Below, piece after piece: positions 6,598-15,349 of a DNA stretch of 17,213 nucleotides. The DNA is from JAYTXL01 sp043742955 (GTDB lineage Bacteria > Verrucomicrobiota > Verrucomicrobiia > Limisphaerales > JAYTXL01), in NCBI GenBank assembly GCA_043742955.1, contig JAYTXL010000277.1, positions 1 to 17,213 of the forward strand, read 5' to 3'. Below the pieces are notes generated by a model. The model saw only the letters and a list, made by a program, of their open reading frames with translations, was not told the DNA's origin and did not search any database. The translations under genes and the position numbers were made by a program. How positions within the stretch are numbered: the first letter of the stretch is position 1; every line of letters starts with the position of its first letter.

Positions 6598-7224
6598 ATG
6601 AAAAAAACGATCTGCATGGCAGCGGCGCTCACAATGGTGTGGGCCACATCTGCCAGCGCCACACTGAACTTCTCCTTCACCGGGAACTTCGTTCACGACA
6701 ACGATGTGCAGCTGTTTAGCTTCACGGTCGGTGCCTCCTCCCCGAATGTCATTTTGAGGAGTTGGTCCTACGCCGGCGGAGTAAACGCGGCCGGTGCGAC
6801 GATCAGACGGGGTGGGTTTGACCCGATTCTGGCACTGTTTGGCCCCGGAGGAACATATCTTAACCAAAACGATGATGGTGGTGTGAATGTGGCGGCCGAC
6901 ACCAATGGTTTGCATTATGACACTTATCTGAACGCGGGTTCGCTTGCGGCAGGTACCTACACTGCGGCTATTATGCAATTTGACAATTTTGCGTTAGGCG
7001 GAAATTTATCCGCTGGGTTTCTTCATGATGGTGTGGCCGACCAGAACTTCCGCAACGGATTTGCTGGCAGAGATTCGCACTGGGCGTTTGATGTTCTAAA
7101 TGTCGAATCCTCCACAGAAGTTGCCGTCCCCGAGCCGTCCACCTACATCGCCGGTGCACTGTTGCTGCTGCCGTTTGGTATGCAGGGCATTCGCAGTTTG
7201 CGCAGCCGCAAACAGAACGCGTAA
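6598..7224 (+). CDS. PEP-CTERM sorting-domain exported protein
   Basis: The 208-residue product starts with a signal peptide (MKKTICMAAALTMVWATSAS, cleavage probably after A21). It ends with a PEP-CTERM signal at residues 177-208: VPEPST, a hydrophobic span YIAGALLLLPFGM, then an arginine-rich tail RSLRSRK. Such proteins are recognised by exosortase and anchored or released at the cell surface, commonly alongside exopolysaccharide production. The mature domain (FSFTGNFVHDNDVQLFSFTV, then DPILALFGPGG, LNQNDDGG and LAAGTYTAAI) resembles DVUA0089-type beta-sandwich domains of PEP-CTERM proteins. Its ligand or role is unknown. No exosortase gene is in this window. The gene has its own promoter and a hairpin terminator, so it is probably monocistronic. 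No ribosome binding site is apparent. Confidence 0.85.
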   Translation: MKKTICMAAALTMVWATSASATLNFSFTGNFVHDNDVQLFSFTVGASSPNVILRSWSYAGGVNAAGATIRRGGFDPILALFGPGGTYLNQNDDGGVNVAADTNGLHYDTYLNAGSLAAGTYTAAIMQFDNFALGGNLSAGFLHDGVADQNFRNGFAGRDSHWAFDVLNVESSTEVAVPEPSTYIAGALLLLPFGMQGIRSLRSRKQNA

Positions 7225-7251
7225 CCAATTCCTTAATCTGATTCGGCAATC

Positions 7252-7287
7252 GGCGCCGCCTTCGCAGGCTGCGCCGGTTTGCTTTTT
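7252..7287 (+). terminator. Rho-independent terminator after the PEP-CTERM gene
   Basis: GGCGCCGCCT and AGGCTGCGCC form a 10-position stem with one mismatch around the loop TCGC (7252-7275), followed by GGTTTGCTTTTTG. It begins 27 bp after the stop codon. The T-run is interrupted, so strength is uncertain. Confidence 0.6.
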
Positions 7288-7383
7288 GCCGGAGCCATTG
7301 AGTTTGGCAAGGGGTTCTTGATAATGTCCATCTTTGCCCGGAGACTCCGGAACAGGCAGAGCGACTCCTCCACCCTCCCCAAG

Positions 7384-8250
7384 TCACGCCGGTTTCACTT
7401 CCATAAAAACACGCTCGATCTTGCCCGCCTTTGCCCGGCAGACGAAATAGCCTTTTTCCTTGGTGCCATCGTGGTTGTTCCGGCTGAAGGCGCAGCAACG
7501 ATTGGTCGTCAGCGTGGCCGCACCCACTTTACGCTCAGTGAAACCGTGAAAGTGCCCATTGAACACCGCTTGCAAATTATAATTCTTGAACCGTTCTAAA
7601 ACGGCGTCGGCATTTTTCGGCCGGGAAGGCGTTAATGGGCCCAGCGGAAAATGCGTCACGATGACGGTGGGGCGCTTCTGGTCCAGCTTGGGCAAGGTGT
7701 CGTCGAGCCACTGGAGTGTCGCCGGCTGGATGGTGGTGTCTTTGTATTGCTGGCCCTCGCTGCTGTCCAACGCCACGAACTGCCAACCGCGGTTCTCGAA
7801 GTGATAATTGAGGCGGCCGGGAAAAATCTCCTCGTACGACCGGCGGTCCTGATGCGTGACATAGTCGTGGTTCCCGATCACACCGTAGCTCGGCACGCCG
7901 AGCTTCTTGAAGGCATCACGCGCCCCAGCCAACTCCGCCGCCGTGCCTTTCTCGGAATAATCCCCACCGATCAGGCAGAAATCAATCGCCGGCTGACTCG
8001 CCTTCATCTGTTCCACGACCCGCTCGAACCACGGCCCGCAACGGTCATCGAGATAATGCAGGTCGTTCACGGCGATGAAACTGAATTCGCCAGAGTTCCC
8101 CTTGCCTTCCGCCCGGAGCGCGCCGGGCCAGAGCCCAACGGCCAGCAGGCTGCCGACGCTCCCGGAAAGCCACTGGCGACGGGAAATGGTTTCCGGTTCC
8201 CGGGCGGCGGGTCGGTGAGCGAGACGATGCGGAATCTTCAAGTTGGGCAT
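7384..8250 (-). CDS. Secreted calcineurin-like metallophosphoesterase
   Basis: The 288-residue product carries the ordered metal-binding motifs of the calcineurin-like superfamily: D63-L-H65 (NDLHY), GGD at 95-97, GNHD at 126-129, the histidine of VTHFP at 200, and GHFH at 232-235. All expected metal ligands are present, so it should be an active two-metal phosphoesterase. The pattern fits the class III cyclic-nucleotide phosphodiesterase/UshA-like group, but the substrate cannot be fixed. Residues 23-46 (SRRQWLSG, then a hydrophobic stretch ending ALRAEG) form a Tat-type signal with W in place of the usual F, pointing to export of the folded, metal-loaded enzyme. The start is the ATG at 8250. 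It is convergent with the PEP-CTERM gene and divergent from the secreted protein gene at 8427. Confidence 0.88.
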   Translation of the reverse strand: MPNLKIPHRLAHRPAAREPETISRRQWLSGSVGSLLAVGLWPGALRAEGKGNSGEFSFIAVNDLHYLDDRCGPWFERVVEQMKASQPAIDFCLIGGDYSEKGTAAELAGARDAFKKLGVPSYGVIGNHDYVTHQDRRSYEEIFPGRLNYHFENRGWQFVALDSSEGQQYKDTTIQPATLQWLDDTLPKLDQKRPTVIVTHFPLGPLTPSRPKNADAVLERFKNYNLQAVFNGHFHGFTERKVGAATLTTNRCCAFSRNNHDGTKEKGYFVCRAKAGKIERVFMEVKPA

Positions 8251-8342
8251 GTCTTAATGGTTCAGTGAATCCGGCGAAAAATCCAGCGGCATTTATGCGT
8301 TTTTTAACAAGGATCTCGTGCGCGCGGTTTCACAAAAGAAAG

Positions 8343-8370
8343 TTGACCTTTGCCCGGATGTTACTATCCT
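8343..8370 (+). promoter_or_regulatory. Sigma-70-type promoter of the 8427 gene
   Basis: TTGACC (8343-8348), a 16-base spacer, then TATCCT (8365-8370), about 56 bases before the ATG at 8427. The -35 element matches the consensus at five of six positions. It lies in the 176 bp spacer between two divergent genes; no comparable element was found for the minus-strand gene. Confidence 0.5.
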
Positions 8371-8426
8371 GATTATGAAAATGTACGAGCTGGCCGGGGC
8401 AAGGTTCCCAGAGCAATAGTTTCATT

Positions 8427-9281
8427 ATGAACACCAGAACAGCATTGAGTTTGATGGCGGGAGTTTTTCTTGCGGTACCGCCCGCCGGCGCGGACCTATT
8501 CACGATTGGCGGCTATACGTTCGACGATGACAACTCGGTCACCACCGCCGCCGTGGTGGAAGGCAGTCCCGAGTTGAAGATCCACTCGGCGCCGCTCTTC
8601 GCCGGCAAGGGGGATCTCGGCTCACGGGCCACGCGGAGTAAATCTGAAGCGTTCCTCACCTTCCAGCGGGATAAATCCATCGGCCGGCTCCTGGGCGGAG
8701 GCGGGCGCCATTCCGCCGGCAACCCAGCCATGTACGTCTCCCTGCCGGACAAGCGCGAAGCCCCGCCGCGACCGAACGTGGATCGCGCCACCATCGAACT
8801 GACGTGGGGCGGCAAAGGGCTGCGGAACAAACCGGGGGAGGATTTCGTGATTTACGAAGTCGGCACCTACGAGGGTTTCACCGTCTCGGTGAAGAAGGCT
8901 GGTTCCGATTCCTTCACAGCTCCGCGCTATCAGTTTGCCAACCAGTTTGATCTGGATCGCAACGCCAATTCCGTCGCCTTCGACCTGTCGATGTTTGGCC
9001 TTGCGGATGGGGAGATGATCACCGCAATCCGCATTCGCAATATCTTTAACTCCGAGGCAGCCGCCGGGGCCGACAAAGTGGACGCCGCCAGCGGCCAGGG
9101 TCGCGTGCTTTATCCAGGCGAGGCTGGCTACGACACTGCCCATACCTTGAGCGCCCGCCAGGTCGGCAGCGGCCTCAAAACTGACGAGGGCGTGGGGGGG
9201 GAATTCAAGACGGACTTATTGGATGCCGATATTGTGTTCGTCGTCGGTCTGCATAACCTCGAAAAAACTGACGAGAAGTAG
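8427..9281 (+). CDS. Secreted protein of unknown function
   Basis: The 284-residue product opens with a signal peptide (hydrophobic core LSLMAGVFLAVPPAG, cleavage probably after A22) and has no other membrane span. The mature part has ELTWGGKGLRNKPGEDFVIY then EVGTYEGFTVSV (about residues 131-162), a pattern seen in secreted beta-rich domains of PVC-group proteins. This is followed by a calcium-site-like stretch rich in D and N (NQFDLDRNANSVAFDLSMFG) and an ITAIRIRNIF strand. The C-terminus is charged and has neither a PEP-CTERM nor a cell-wall anchor, so it is probably released or periplasmic. I do not recognise a named family. A sigma-70-like promoter lies just upstream, and the next gene starts 240 bp downstream, so it is probably transcribed alone. 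Confidence 0.75.
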   Translation: MNTRTALSLMAGVFLAVPPAGADLFTIGGYTFDDDNSVTTAAVVEGSPELKIHSAPLFAGKGDLGSRATRSKSEAFLTFQRDKSIGRLLGGGGRHSAGNPAMYVSLPDKREAPPRPNVDRATIELTWGGKGLRNKPGEDFVIYEVGTYEGFTVSVKKAGSDSFTAPRYQFANQFDLDRNANSVAFDLSMFGLADGEMITAIRIRNIFNSEAAAGADKVDAASGQGRVLYPGEAGYDTAHTLSARQVGSGLKTDEGVGGEFKTDLLDADIVFVVGLHNLEKTDEK

Positions 9282-9522
9282 GCGATGCCCCCACTCGCTG
9301 ACCCGCTCCGGGCGGTTCTTTCAGCCGGTATTGGTGTTCGCTCGTGCGAGACCAAGAACCTTCCGTGTTGAACCGGAGTCTGCCGTGCCATCGTGCAGGC
9401 GGCGACATCTTCCTGATCGGGATCCTCCGCGTCCCCGGATTCAGGGGGAAATTACTTGAACGCAAACCTTTCCAAGGCGATAAGAGTTTGAATACCCATG
9501 TCGGAATCACCATCAGTCTAGC

Positions 9523-12234
9523 GTGGCCTGCAATTTTTTCCATGCTTCCGTGCGTCCGTTCGGTCTGCCCGTGCGGGCCCCACATTTTGCCTGGTGGCGG
9601 GAGGCGATCGGGGCCGTGCTTGCGATCGCCCTGGGAATGACGTCCGTGTTTGCGGCGACCCCAAGTTCCCCCAAAGGGCCACTGACCTTCGAGCACGACA
9701 TCCGGCCGTTGCTCAAGGCCAGTTGTTTCCAGTGTCATGGCGAAGGCGAGCAGCTTAAGGGCGGATTGGATTTGCGTTTGCGCCGGCTGATCGCCAAGGG
9801 GGGGGAGTCCGGACCGGCGCTCGTGGCCGGCAAACCGGAAAAGAGTCTGCTCTATCAGCAGGTGCATCTGGGAGAAATGCCCAAGGGCGAAAAGAAGTTT
9901 ACCAAGGAACAAGTCGCACTGATTGGGCGCTGGATTGCGGGCGGGGCCAGGACAGCCCGGGAAGAACCCACGGAAATCGGTGCCGGCCTCCAGTTCACCG
10001 AAGAGGAAAAAAAATTCTGGTCATTTCAACCGATCAAACATCCTGCGGTGCCCCCGGCCCGGGCCACCGACCGCGTCCGCACACCCGTGGATGCTTTTCT
10101 GCTGGCGAATCTTAAAGCGAAAGGTCTCCGCTTCGCGGCCGACGCGGACAAACGAACCCTCTTGCGCCGGGCTAGTTTTGATCTGACCGGCCTGCCGCCA
10201 TCACCCGAAGAGGCCGATCGATTTCTGAACGAAACCGCCGCAGACGCGTATGAAAAATTGATTGATCGCCTGCTGTCTTCCCCGCGCTACGGAGAGCGCT
10301 GGGGGCGTCACTGGCTTGATGTGGCAGGCTACGCGGACTCGGACGGTTACGCCACCGAGGACACCGTTCGCCAGCATTCGTACAAATATCGCGATTACGT
10401 CATCCGTTCGCTGAATGCGGACAAACCCCTCGATCAATTCATCCAGGAACAATTGGCGGGCGATGAAATGGTCAAGCTGCCCTACAAAAATCTCTCGCCC
10501 GGCGACATTGAAAAGTTGGTGGCCACCGGCTTTCTCCGCAATGCGCCTGACGGGACTGCCTCGGGGGAAGTGGATCAAAATCTGGCCCGCAACCAGGTCA
10601 TCGCTGAGACCATCAAGATTGCTTCGACTGCGCTGCTGGGGTTGACCGTCGGGTGCGCGCAATGCCATGACCATCGCTACGACCCCGTTCCACAGGCGGA
10701 TTATTACCGGCTGCGAGCCGTCTTTGAACCCGCCTATGACTGGAAAAATTGGCGCAATCCGGCGGGGCGTTTGGTTTCGCTCTACACCGCCGCCGATCGG
10801 GCCAAGGCCGCCCTGATCGAGACCGAGGCGGCGAAACATGATCAGGAACGGGCCCAGCGGGTGCAGGAATTGATTGAAAAAACATTGGAAAAGGAACTGG
10901 CCAAGTTGCCCGCAGAAATTCGCGAGCCCATCCGGGCCGCGCGCAAAGCTGAACCCGCGAAGCGCACGCCGGAGCAGAAACAATTGCTCCAGGAACATCC
11001 CAGCGTAAACGTCGATTCCGGATCGCTCTATCTGTATGAACCCACGGCGATGGACGAGTTAAAGAAGTTCGAAGACAAGGCGGCGGCGGTTCGTGCCAAC
11101 AAGCCAAGCGAGGATTTTATTCGCGCCCTGACCGAAATACCCGGCACCGTGCCGGTCACTTATCTCTTCAATCGCGGCGACCACGCCCAGCCGAAGCAGG
11201 CCCTGGCGCCGGGCGGATTGAGCATTCTGGCCACCGCGCAAGCGAGTGAGTTGCCGTCCAAAGACCCGGCGCTGCCCACCACCGGCCGTCGGCTGGCCTT
11301 TGCACGAAAGTTGACCGATGGGACTAATCCCTTGACGGCGCGAGTCCTCGTCAACCGGGTCTGGCTGCATCATTTCGGCCAGGGCATCGTCGGCACGCCG
11401 GGGGATTTTGGCGCGCTGGGCGAACGCCCCACGCATCCGGATTTGCTCGACTGGCTGGCCAGTGATTTCATGGCGGGCGGCTGGCAACTCAAGCGGCTCC
11501 ACAAATTGATCATGACCTCGACCGCGTATCGGCAATCGTCCCAGCGTAATCCGAAGCTGGACAAAATTGATCCCGACAACCGGCTTTACGCGCGCGTGTC
11601 GGTTCGGCGTTTGGATGCGGAAGTGATTCGCGATTCGATCCTCGCGGTCAGCGGCAAGCTCAATCCCCAGTTGTTCGGCGAGCCCGTGCCGGTGACGGAA
11701 GATGAAGTGGGACAGATTGTCCTCGGCATCGAAAAGAAAGACGGCAACGGGGTGCTGGTCAATGACCTCCCCTTGCACGGGCAGGAATTTCGCCGCAGCG
11801 TTTACGTGCAGGTGCGCCGCAGCCGTCCGCTGGCCGTGCTCGATACGTTCGACGAGCCGCCGATGGATCCCAATTGCGACCTCCGGCGGGCCTCCACCGT
11901 CACTCCGCAGGCGTTGATCCTGATGAACAGCCGTTTCGCGATGGAATTTGCGTCCTATTTTTCCCAACGAGTGGTGCGCGAAGCCGGCCACGACGCGCCA
12001 CAGCAAATTGCGCGAGCCTGGCGGTTGGCGTTCTCCAAAGAACCTTCCGCCGAGGAGTTGAACCGCGCCCAGGCTTTCCTCGCGCAACAGACCGAACAGT
12101 TCAAGGCGAACGCACCGAAGCCCGCCACGCCCCCGACGGGCAAGGAGGCAAAGCCGATGGATCTCCGGCAATTGGCGCTCGCCAATTTTTGTCAGGCCTT
12201 GTTGAGCGCCAATGAATTTCTCTATGTCGATTAA
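9523..12234 (+). CDS. PSD1-type cytochrome protein (PSCyt1, DUF1549, DUF1553)
   Basis: This 903-residue exported protein has the standard PSD1 layout of Planctomycetes and Verrucomicrobia. After a signal sequence comes a PSCyt1 domain with a haem motif C68-FQ-C71-H72 and an EMPKGEKKFT-type region, then DUF1549 (about 185-400) ending with a second haem motif C378-AQ-C381-H382 (CHDHRYDPVPQADYY), a lysine/glutamate-rich coiled-coil stretch (about 425-500), and DUF1553 (about 587-903; LVNRVWLHHFGQGIVGTPGD, ending SANEFLYVD). It is probably a periplasmic c-type cytochrome; the reaction is unknown. Both haem motifs are intact. The first codon is GTG at 9523 with no ribosome binding site. The GTG at 9571 would give a more typical signal peptide (MRAPHFAWWREAIGAVLAIA) and may be the true start. 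It forms an operon with the DUF1501 gene 3 bp downstream. Confidence 0.9.
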   Translation: MACNFFHASVRPFGLPVRAPHFAWWREAIGAVLAIALGMTSVFAATPSSPKGPLTFEHDIRPLLKASCFQCHGEGEQLKGGLDLRLRRLIAKGGESGPALVAGKPEKSLLYQQVHLGEMPKGEKKFTKEQVALIGRWIAGGARTAREEPTEIGAGLQFTEEEKKFWSFQPIKHPAVPPARATDRVRTPVDAFLLANLKAKGLRFAADADKRTLLRRASFDLTGLPPSPEEADRFLNETAADAYEKLIDRLLSSPRYGERWGRHWLDVAGYADSDGYATEDTVRQHSYKYRDYVIRSLNADKPLDQFIQEQLAGDEMVKLPYKNLSPGDIEKLVATGFLRNAPDGTASGEVDQNLARNQVIAETIKIASTALLGLTVGCAQCHDHRYDPVPQADYYRLRAVFEPAYDWKNWRNPAGRLVSLYTAADRAKAALIETEAAKHDQERAQRVQELIEKTLEKELAKLPAEIREPIRAARKAEPAKRTPEQKQLLQEHPSVNVDSGSLYLYEPTAMDELKKFEDKAAAVRANKPSEDFIRALTEIPGTVPVTYLFNRGDHAQPKQALAPGGLSILATAQASELPSKDPALPTTGRRLAFARKLTDGTNPLTARVLVNRVWLHHFGQGIVGTPGDFGALGERPTHPDLLDWLASDFMAGGWQLKRLHKLIMTSTAYRQSSQRNPKLDKIDPDNRLYARVSVRRLDAEVIRDSILAVSGKLNPQLFGEPVPVTEDEVGQIVLGIEKKDGNGVLVNDLPLHGQEFRRSVYVQVRRSRPLAVLDTFDEPPMDPNCDLRRASTVTPQALILMNSRFAMEFASYFSQRVVREAGHDAPQQIARAWRLAFSKEPSAEELNRAQAFLAQQTEQFKANAPKPATPPTGKEAKPMDLRQLALANFCQALLSANEFLYVD

Positions 12235-12237
12235 ACC

Positions 12238-13707
12238 ATGAACCAGCCCGGGAATTTAGATCCGTCTCAGCGCGCTTCGCGCCGCCAATTTCTGGCAACC
12301 AACGCGATGGGTTTGGGTTCGGTCGCACTGGCCTGGTTGCTGAACGAGGAGCGGCTGCTGGGCGAGCCGTCGCAGCCCGAACTAAAAAGACCGACCTTCG
12401 ACCTCAAATCCAAGCCCGCGCATTTCAAGCCGCGCGCCAAGGCAATGATCTCCCTTTTCATGCAGGGTGGCCCCAGCCATCTCGATTTGTTCGACCCCAA
12501 GACGGAACTGGAAAAATACGATGGCAAGAAATTTCCCGGCGACATCAAATACGACAATGCGGCGCAGGCCAGTTCCAAAGTTCTGGCCAGCCCCTGGAAA
12601 TTCAAGAAACACGGCCAGTGCGGCACCGAGATTTCCGAGTTACTGCCCGGCATCGCGGAGATAGTGGATGACATCACGCTCATCCGCTCCACGAAAACTG
12701 GTGTGGACAACCACGGGCAATCGCTCTACGCGCTGAACTCCGGACGCTTTCAAGCGGGTCGTCCGACGCTCGGGAGCTGGATCACCTACGGCTTGGGGAC
12801 GGAGAGTCAGGAGTTGCCCGCCTACGTCGCGCTGCCCGACCCCGCCGGCCTGCCCGTCGTGGGTGTGGAGAACTGGACGAATGGCTGGCTGCCGTCGCTG
12901 TTTCAGGGAACCGTCGTGCGTCCGCGGGAACCGCGCATTCTCAATCTCGACGCCCCGGAGCATTTGAAAGGCGCGGCGCAGGGGAAATATTTAGCCTTCC
13001 TCGAACAGCTCAACCAACAGCATCTGCGCCAGCATCCCGGCGAGCTGGATTTGGAAGCCCGCATTGCCAGTTACGAGCTGGCCGCGCGCATGCAGACTGT
13101 CGCCAAAGAAGCCCTGGACATCTCCCGGGAAAGCGCGGCGACGAAAAAACTCTACGGCATCGATCAGCCCGCCACCCAGGACTACGGCACCCGCTGCCTG
13201 ATTGCGCGCCGCCTCGTCGAGCGCGGTGTTCGTTTCGTGCAAGTATTCACTCAGACTCAATTTTGGGATCATCACGGCAGCCTCCGCAGCGCCCTGCCCG
13301 CCGCCTGTAAGAAAGTGGACCAGCCCGGTGCCGCCCTGGTGACGGATTTGAAAAGCCGCGGATTGCTGGACACCACCATCGTCCATTGGGGCGGCGAAAT
13401 GGGGCGCCTGCCGGTCATCCAGAACGACACCGGGCCAAACGCAGTCGGCCGCGACCACAACACGTTCGGCTTCAGCATGTGGGTGGCGGGCGGTGGTTTT
13501 CGCGCCGGCCTGGCGTACGGGGAGACCGATGAATTCGGCCACAAAGCAGTCAAGGACATCGTCACCCACAGCGATTACCACGCGACACTGCTGCACCTGT
13601 TCGGCTTGGACCCGAAGAAACTGGCCTATAAACGAAATGGTCGGGAACAATCGCTCATCGACGATCAAGCCTGCCGCATCGTGACGGATATTTTGGCGAA
13701 CGCATAG
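12238..13707 (+). CDS. DUF1501 protein with twin-arginine signal
   Basis: The 489-residue product belongs to DUF1501, a group related to the sulfatase/alkaline phosphatase fold. The N-terminus has a clear Tat motif, SRRQFLA at residues 14-20, followed by a hydrophobic segment (GLGSVALAWLL), indicating export of a folded protein. Family landmarks include FMQGGPSHLDLFDPK (about 74-88), IRSTKTGVDNHGQSLYALNS, VERGVRFVQVF, FWDHHGSL, TIVHWGGEMGR, GRDHNTFGFSMWVAGGG and VTHSDYHATLLHLFGLD. The recurring D and H residues could be metal ligands by analogy with the fold; no reaction is established. It starts 3 bp after the stop of the PSD1 gene and is surely cotranscribed. PSD1-DUF1501 pairing is very frequent in Planctomycetes and Verrucomicrobia, which suggests a functional pair in the periplasm. 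Full length for the family. Confidence 0.9.
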   Translation: MNQPGNLDPSQRASRRQFLATNAMGLGSVALAWLLNEERLLGEPSQPELKRPTFDLKSKPAHFKPRAKAMISLFMQGGPSHLDLFDPKTELEKYDGKKFPGDIKYDNAAQASSKVLASPWKFKKHGQCGTEISELLPGIAEIVDDITLIRSTKTGVDNHGQSLYALNSGRFQAGRPTLGSWITYGLGTESQELPAYVALPDPAGLPVVGVENWTNGWLPSLFQGTVVRPREPRILNLDAPEHLKGAAQGKYLAFLEQLNQQHLRQHPGELDLEARIASYELAARMQTVAKEALDISRESAATKKLYGIDQPATQDYGTRCLIARRLVERGVRFVQVFTQTQFWDHHGSLRSALPAACKKVDQPGAALVTDLKSRGLLDTTIVHWGGEMGRLPVIQNDTGPNAVGRDHNTFGFSMWVAGGGFRAGLAYGETDEFGHKAVKDIVTHSDYHATLLHLFGLDPKKLAYKRNGREQSLIDDQACRIVTDILANA

Positions 13708-13893
13708 CCAGGTGCTCCGGCGGTTCTTCGGCGGGACGAATCAGCGCGTGCGCTTCCGGTACCGACGCCTCAAACAAGTTCGCCGCCCGCCTTCCACCGG
13801 CCCGGACTGCGGCAATGCGAACCGCTTACCTGGGATGGTTTCCGGGGTGCCTTCAGCGCCTTTCAATGCCTGCGAATTCGTGGAATTCGAGGC

Positions 13894-15228
13894 TCACAAC
13901 CCCAGCTTCTTAAACCGGGTGTTCACTTCCTTGAAATGGAAGTCGAGGGAACAAAGTTTTTCCAATTCGCCCGGCTGGAAATGTTTGGCCACGGCGGGTT
14001 CGGTCTTAAGCTGTTCCACGAAATCGGCGTCGTCCCGGCCGGCGTGTTTCACGGCCCAGGTTCTCATCGCGGCGTCCTGCACCAATTGGTAGGCGGCTTC
14101 GCGCGTGAGCCCCTTCTTGATGAGCGCAAGGAGTACGGTCTGGCTGTTCCACATGCCGAGCGAAAGGCCGAGATTCTTCTGCATGTTCGCGGGATAAACC
14201 ACCAGACCGTCCATCAGGCGCGTCAGCAGCCCGAACATGTAATCGAGCAGCGTGCAGGAGTCGGGGAAAATAATGCGCTCGACGCTGCTGTGGCTGATGT
14301 CGCGCTCGTGCCAGAGGGCGACGTTTTCCAGCGCGGCGATGGCGTTGCCGCGGATGACGCGCGCCAGCCCCGTGAGCCGTTCCCAGGTGATGGGATTGCG
14401 CTTGTGCGGCATGGCGCTGCTCCCTTTCTGGCCCTTGGTGAACGGTTCTTCGGCTTCGAGCACTTCCGTGCGTTGCAGATGGCGGAATTCCACGGCCCAG
14501 CGTTCAATGCTCGCCGCGACCAGAGCCAGGGTCTGCATGAACTCGGCGTGAAGGTCGCGCTGGACCACTTGCGTGGCGATCGGCGCGGGGCGCAGGCCGA
14601 GTTGCCGGCACACGTGGGCCTCGACCTTGGGCGAAAGATGCGCATGGGTGCCCACGGCCCCGGAAAGCTTTCCGACCGCCGCGATCTTTCGGGCGCGCTG
14701 GAGGCGTTCCAGGGCGCGACCAAACTCGTCGTGCATGAGCGCGAGCTTGAGGCCGAAGGTGGTGGGTTCCCCGTGAATCCCGTGGCTGCGGCCAATGCAC
14801 GGTGTCCGCCGGTGCTCCTGCGCTCGCCGGGCGATGACAGGCAACAGGTCCCGCACGTCCGCAATCAAAATATCCGCGCTCTGCGTCATCTGCACGGCGA
14901 AAGCCGTGTCGCCAATATCGCTGCTGGTGAGGCCGAAATGGAGCCAGCGGCTGGCGGCGTGATTGATCTGCTCGGCGACGGCGGTGGTGAAGCCGATGAC
15001 GTCGTGGTTCAGCGTCTTCTCCAATTCTTTGGCCCGCTCGGTCAGCGCCTTGGGGTCGGCGAAGCAACGGTCGGCCCCCTTTTTCATCCGGGCGAAATCG
15101 GCTGCGGGCACAATGCCTTGTTGAACCAATGCCTCGCTGGCCAGAAGCTCGATCTGCAACCAGATCTTCAGCTTGTTTTCGTCGGTCCAAATCGCCCGCA
15201 TGGCGGGACGTGAATATCGTTGAATCAT
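13894..15228 (-). CDS. purB: Adenylosuccinate lyase
   Basis: The 444-residue product is a fumarase/aspartase-superfamily lyase. It carries the superfamily signature GSSAMPHKRNP at residues 269-279, on the flexible loop with the catalytic serine, plus LTSSDIGDT (100-108) and GRSHGIHGEPTTFG (146-159) with the conserved histidines expected of adenylosuccinate lyase. The enzyme acts twice in purine synthesis, releasing fumarate from SAICAR and from adenylosuccinate, in the cytoplasm. MIQRYSRPAMRAIWTDENK is the typical N-terminus, so I set the start at the ATG at 15228; the frame is open to 15378, but those extra 50 residues are basic, non-homologous and run into the divergent gene. No other purine gene is nearby. 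It is probably monocistronic; no promoter was recognised. Confidence 0.95.
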   Translation of the reverse strand: MIQRYSRPAMRAIWTDENKLKIWLQIELLASEALVQQGIVPAADFARMKKGADRCFADPKALTERAKELEKTLNHDVIGFTTAVAEQINHAASRWLHFGLTSSDIGDTAFAVQMTQSADILIADVRDLLPVIARRAQEHRRTPCIGRSHGIHGEPTTFGLKLALMHDEFGRALERLQRARKIAAVGKLSGAVGTHAHLSPKVEAHVCRQLGLRPAPIATQVVQRDLHAEFMQTLALVAASIERWAVEFRHLQRTEVLEAEEPFTKGQKGSSAMPHKRNPITWERLTGLARVIRGNAIAALENVALWHERDISHSSVERIIFPDSCTLLDYMFGLLTRLMDGLVVYPANMQKNLGLSLGMWNSQTVLLALIKKGLTREAAYQLVQDAAMRTWAVKHAGRDDADFVEQLKTEPAVAKHFQPGELEKLCSLDFHFKEVNTRFKKLGL

Positions 15229-15349
15229 GCGCGCGAACAGTAGACCGTCACTGCCCTGGAGTCGAGCGATGAGTGCGGCTCGGGCCGGGCAAAAATGGTA
15301 AAGGGACTGCCAAAATCGGACCAGCCAACGCCCGCGGGCAGGCCGTCTA

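Noticed and set aside
9282..9340. Terminator after the 8427 gene (CCGC-loop-GCGG followed by TTCTTT)
   Set aside because: The stem has only about four pairs and the T-run is broken, so it is too weak to annotate.
9205..9912. Minus-strand open frame over the spacer and start of the PSD1 gene
   Set aside because: Arginine- and proline-rich, no motif, and it overlaps both secreted-protein genes on the other strand.
11059..12171. Minus-strand open frame of about 370 codons within the PSD1 gene
   Set aside because: It is antisense to the DUF1553 domain, with no recognisable motifs.
13936..15213. Long plus-strand open frame (about 425 codons) opposite purB
   Set aside because: It lies entirely antisense to adenylosuccinate lyase, whose motifs are unmistakable. 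The antisense product is low-complexity in G, A, H and R and has no domain features; long antisense frames are expected in GC-rich genes.
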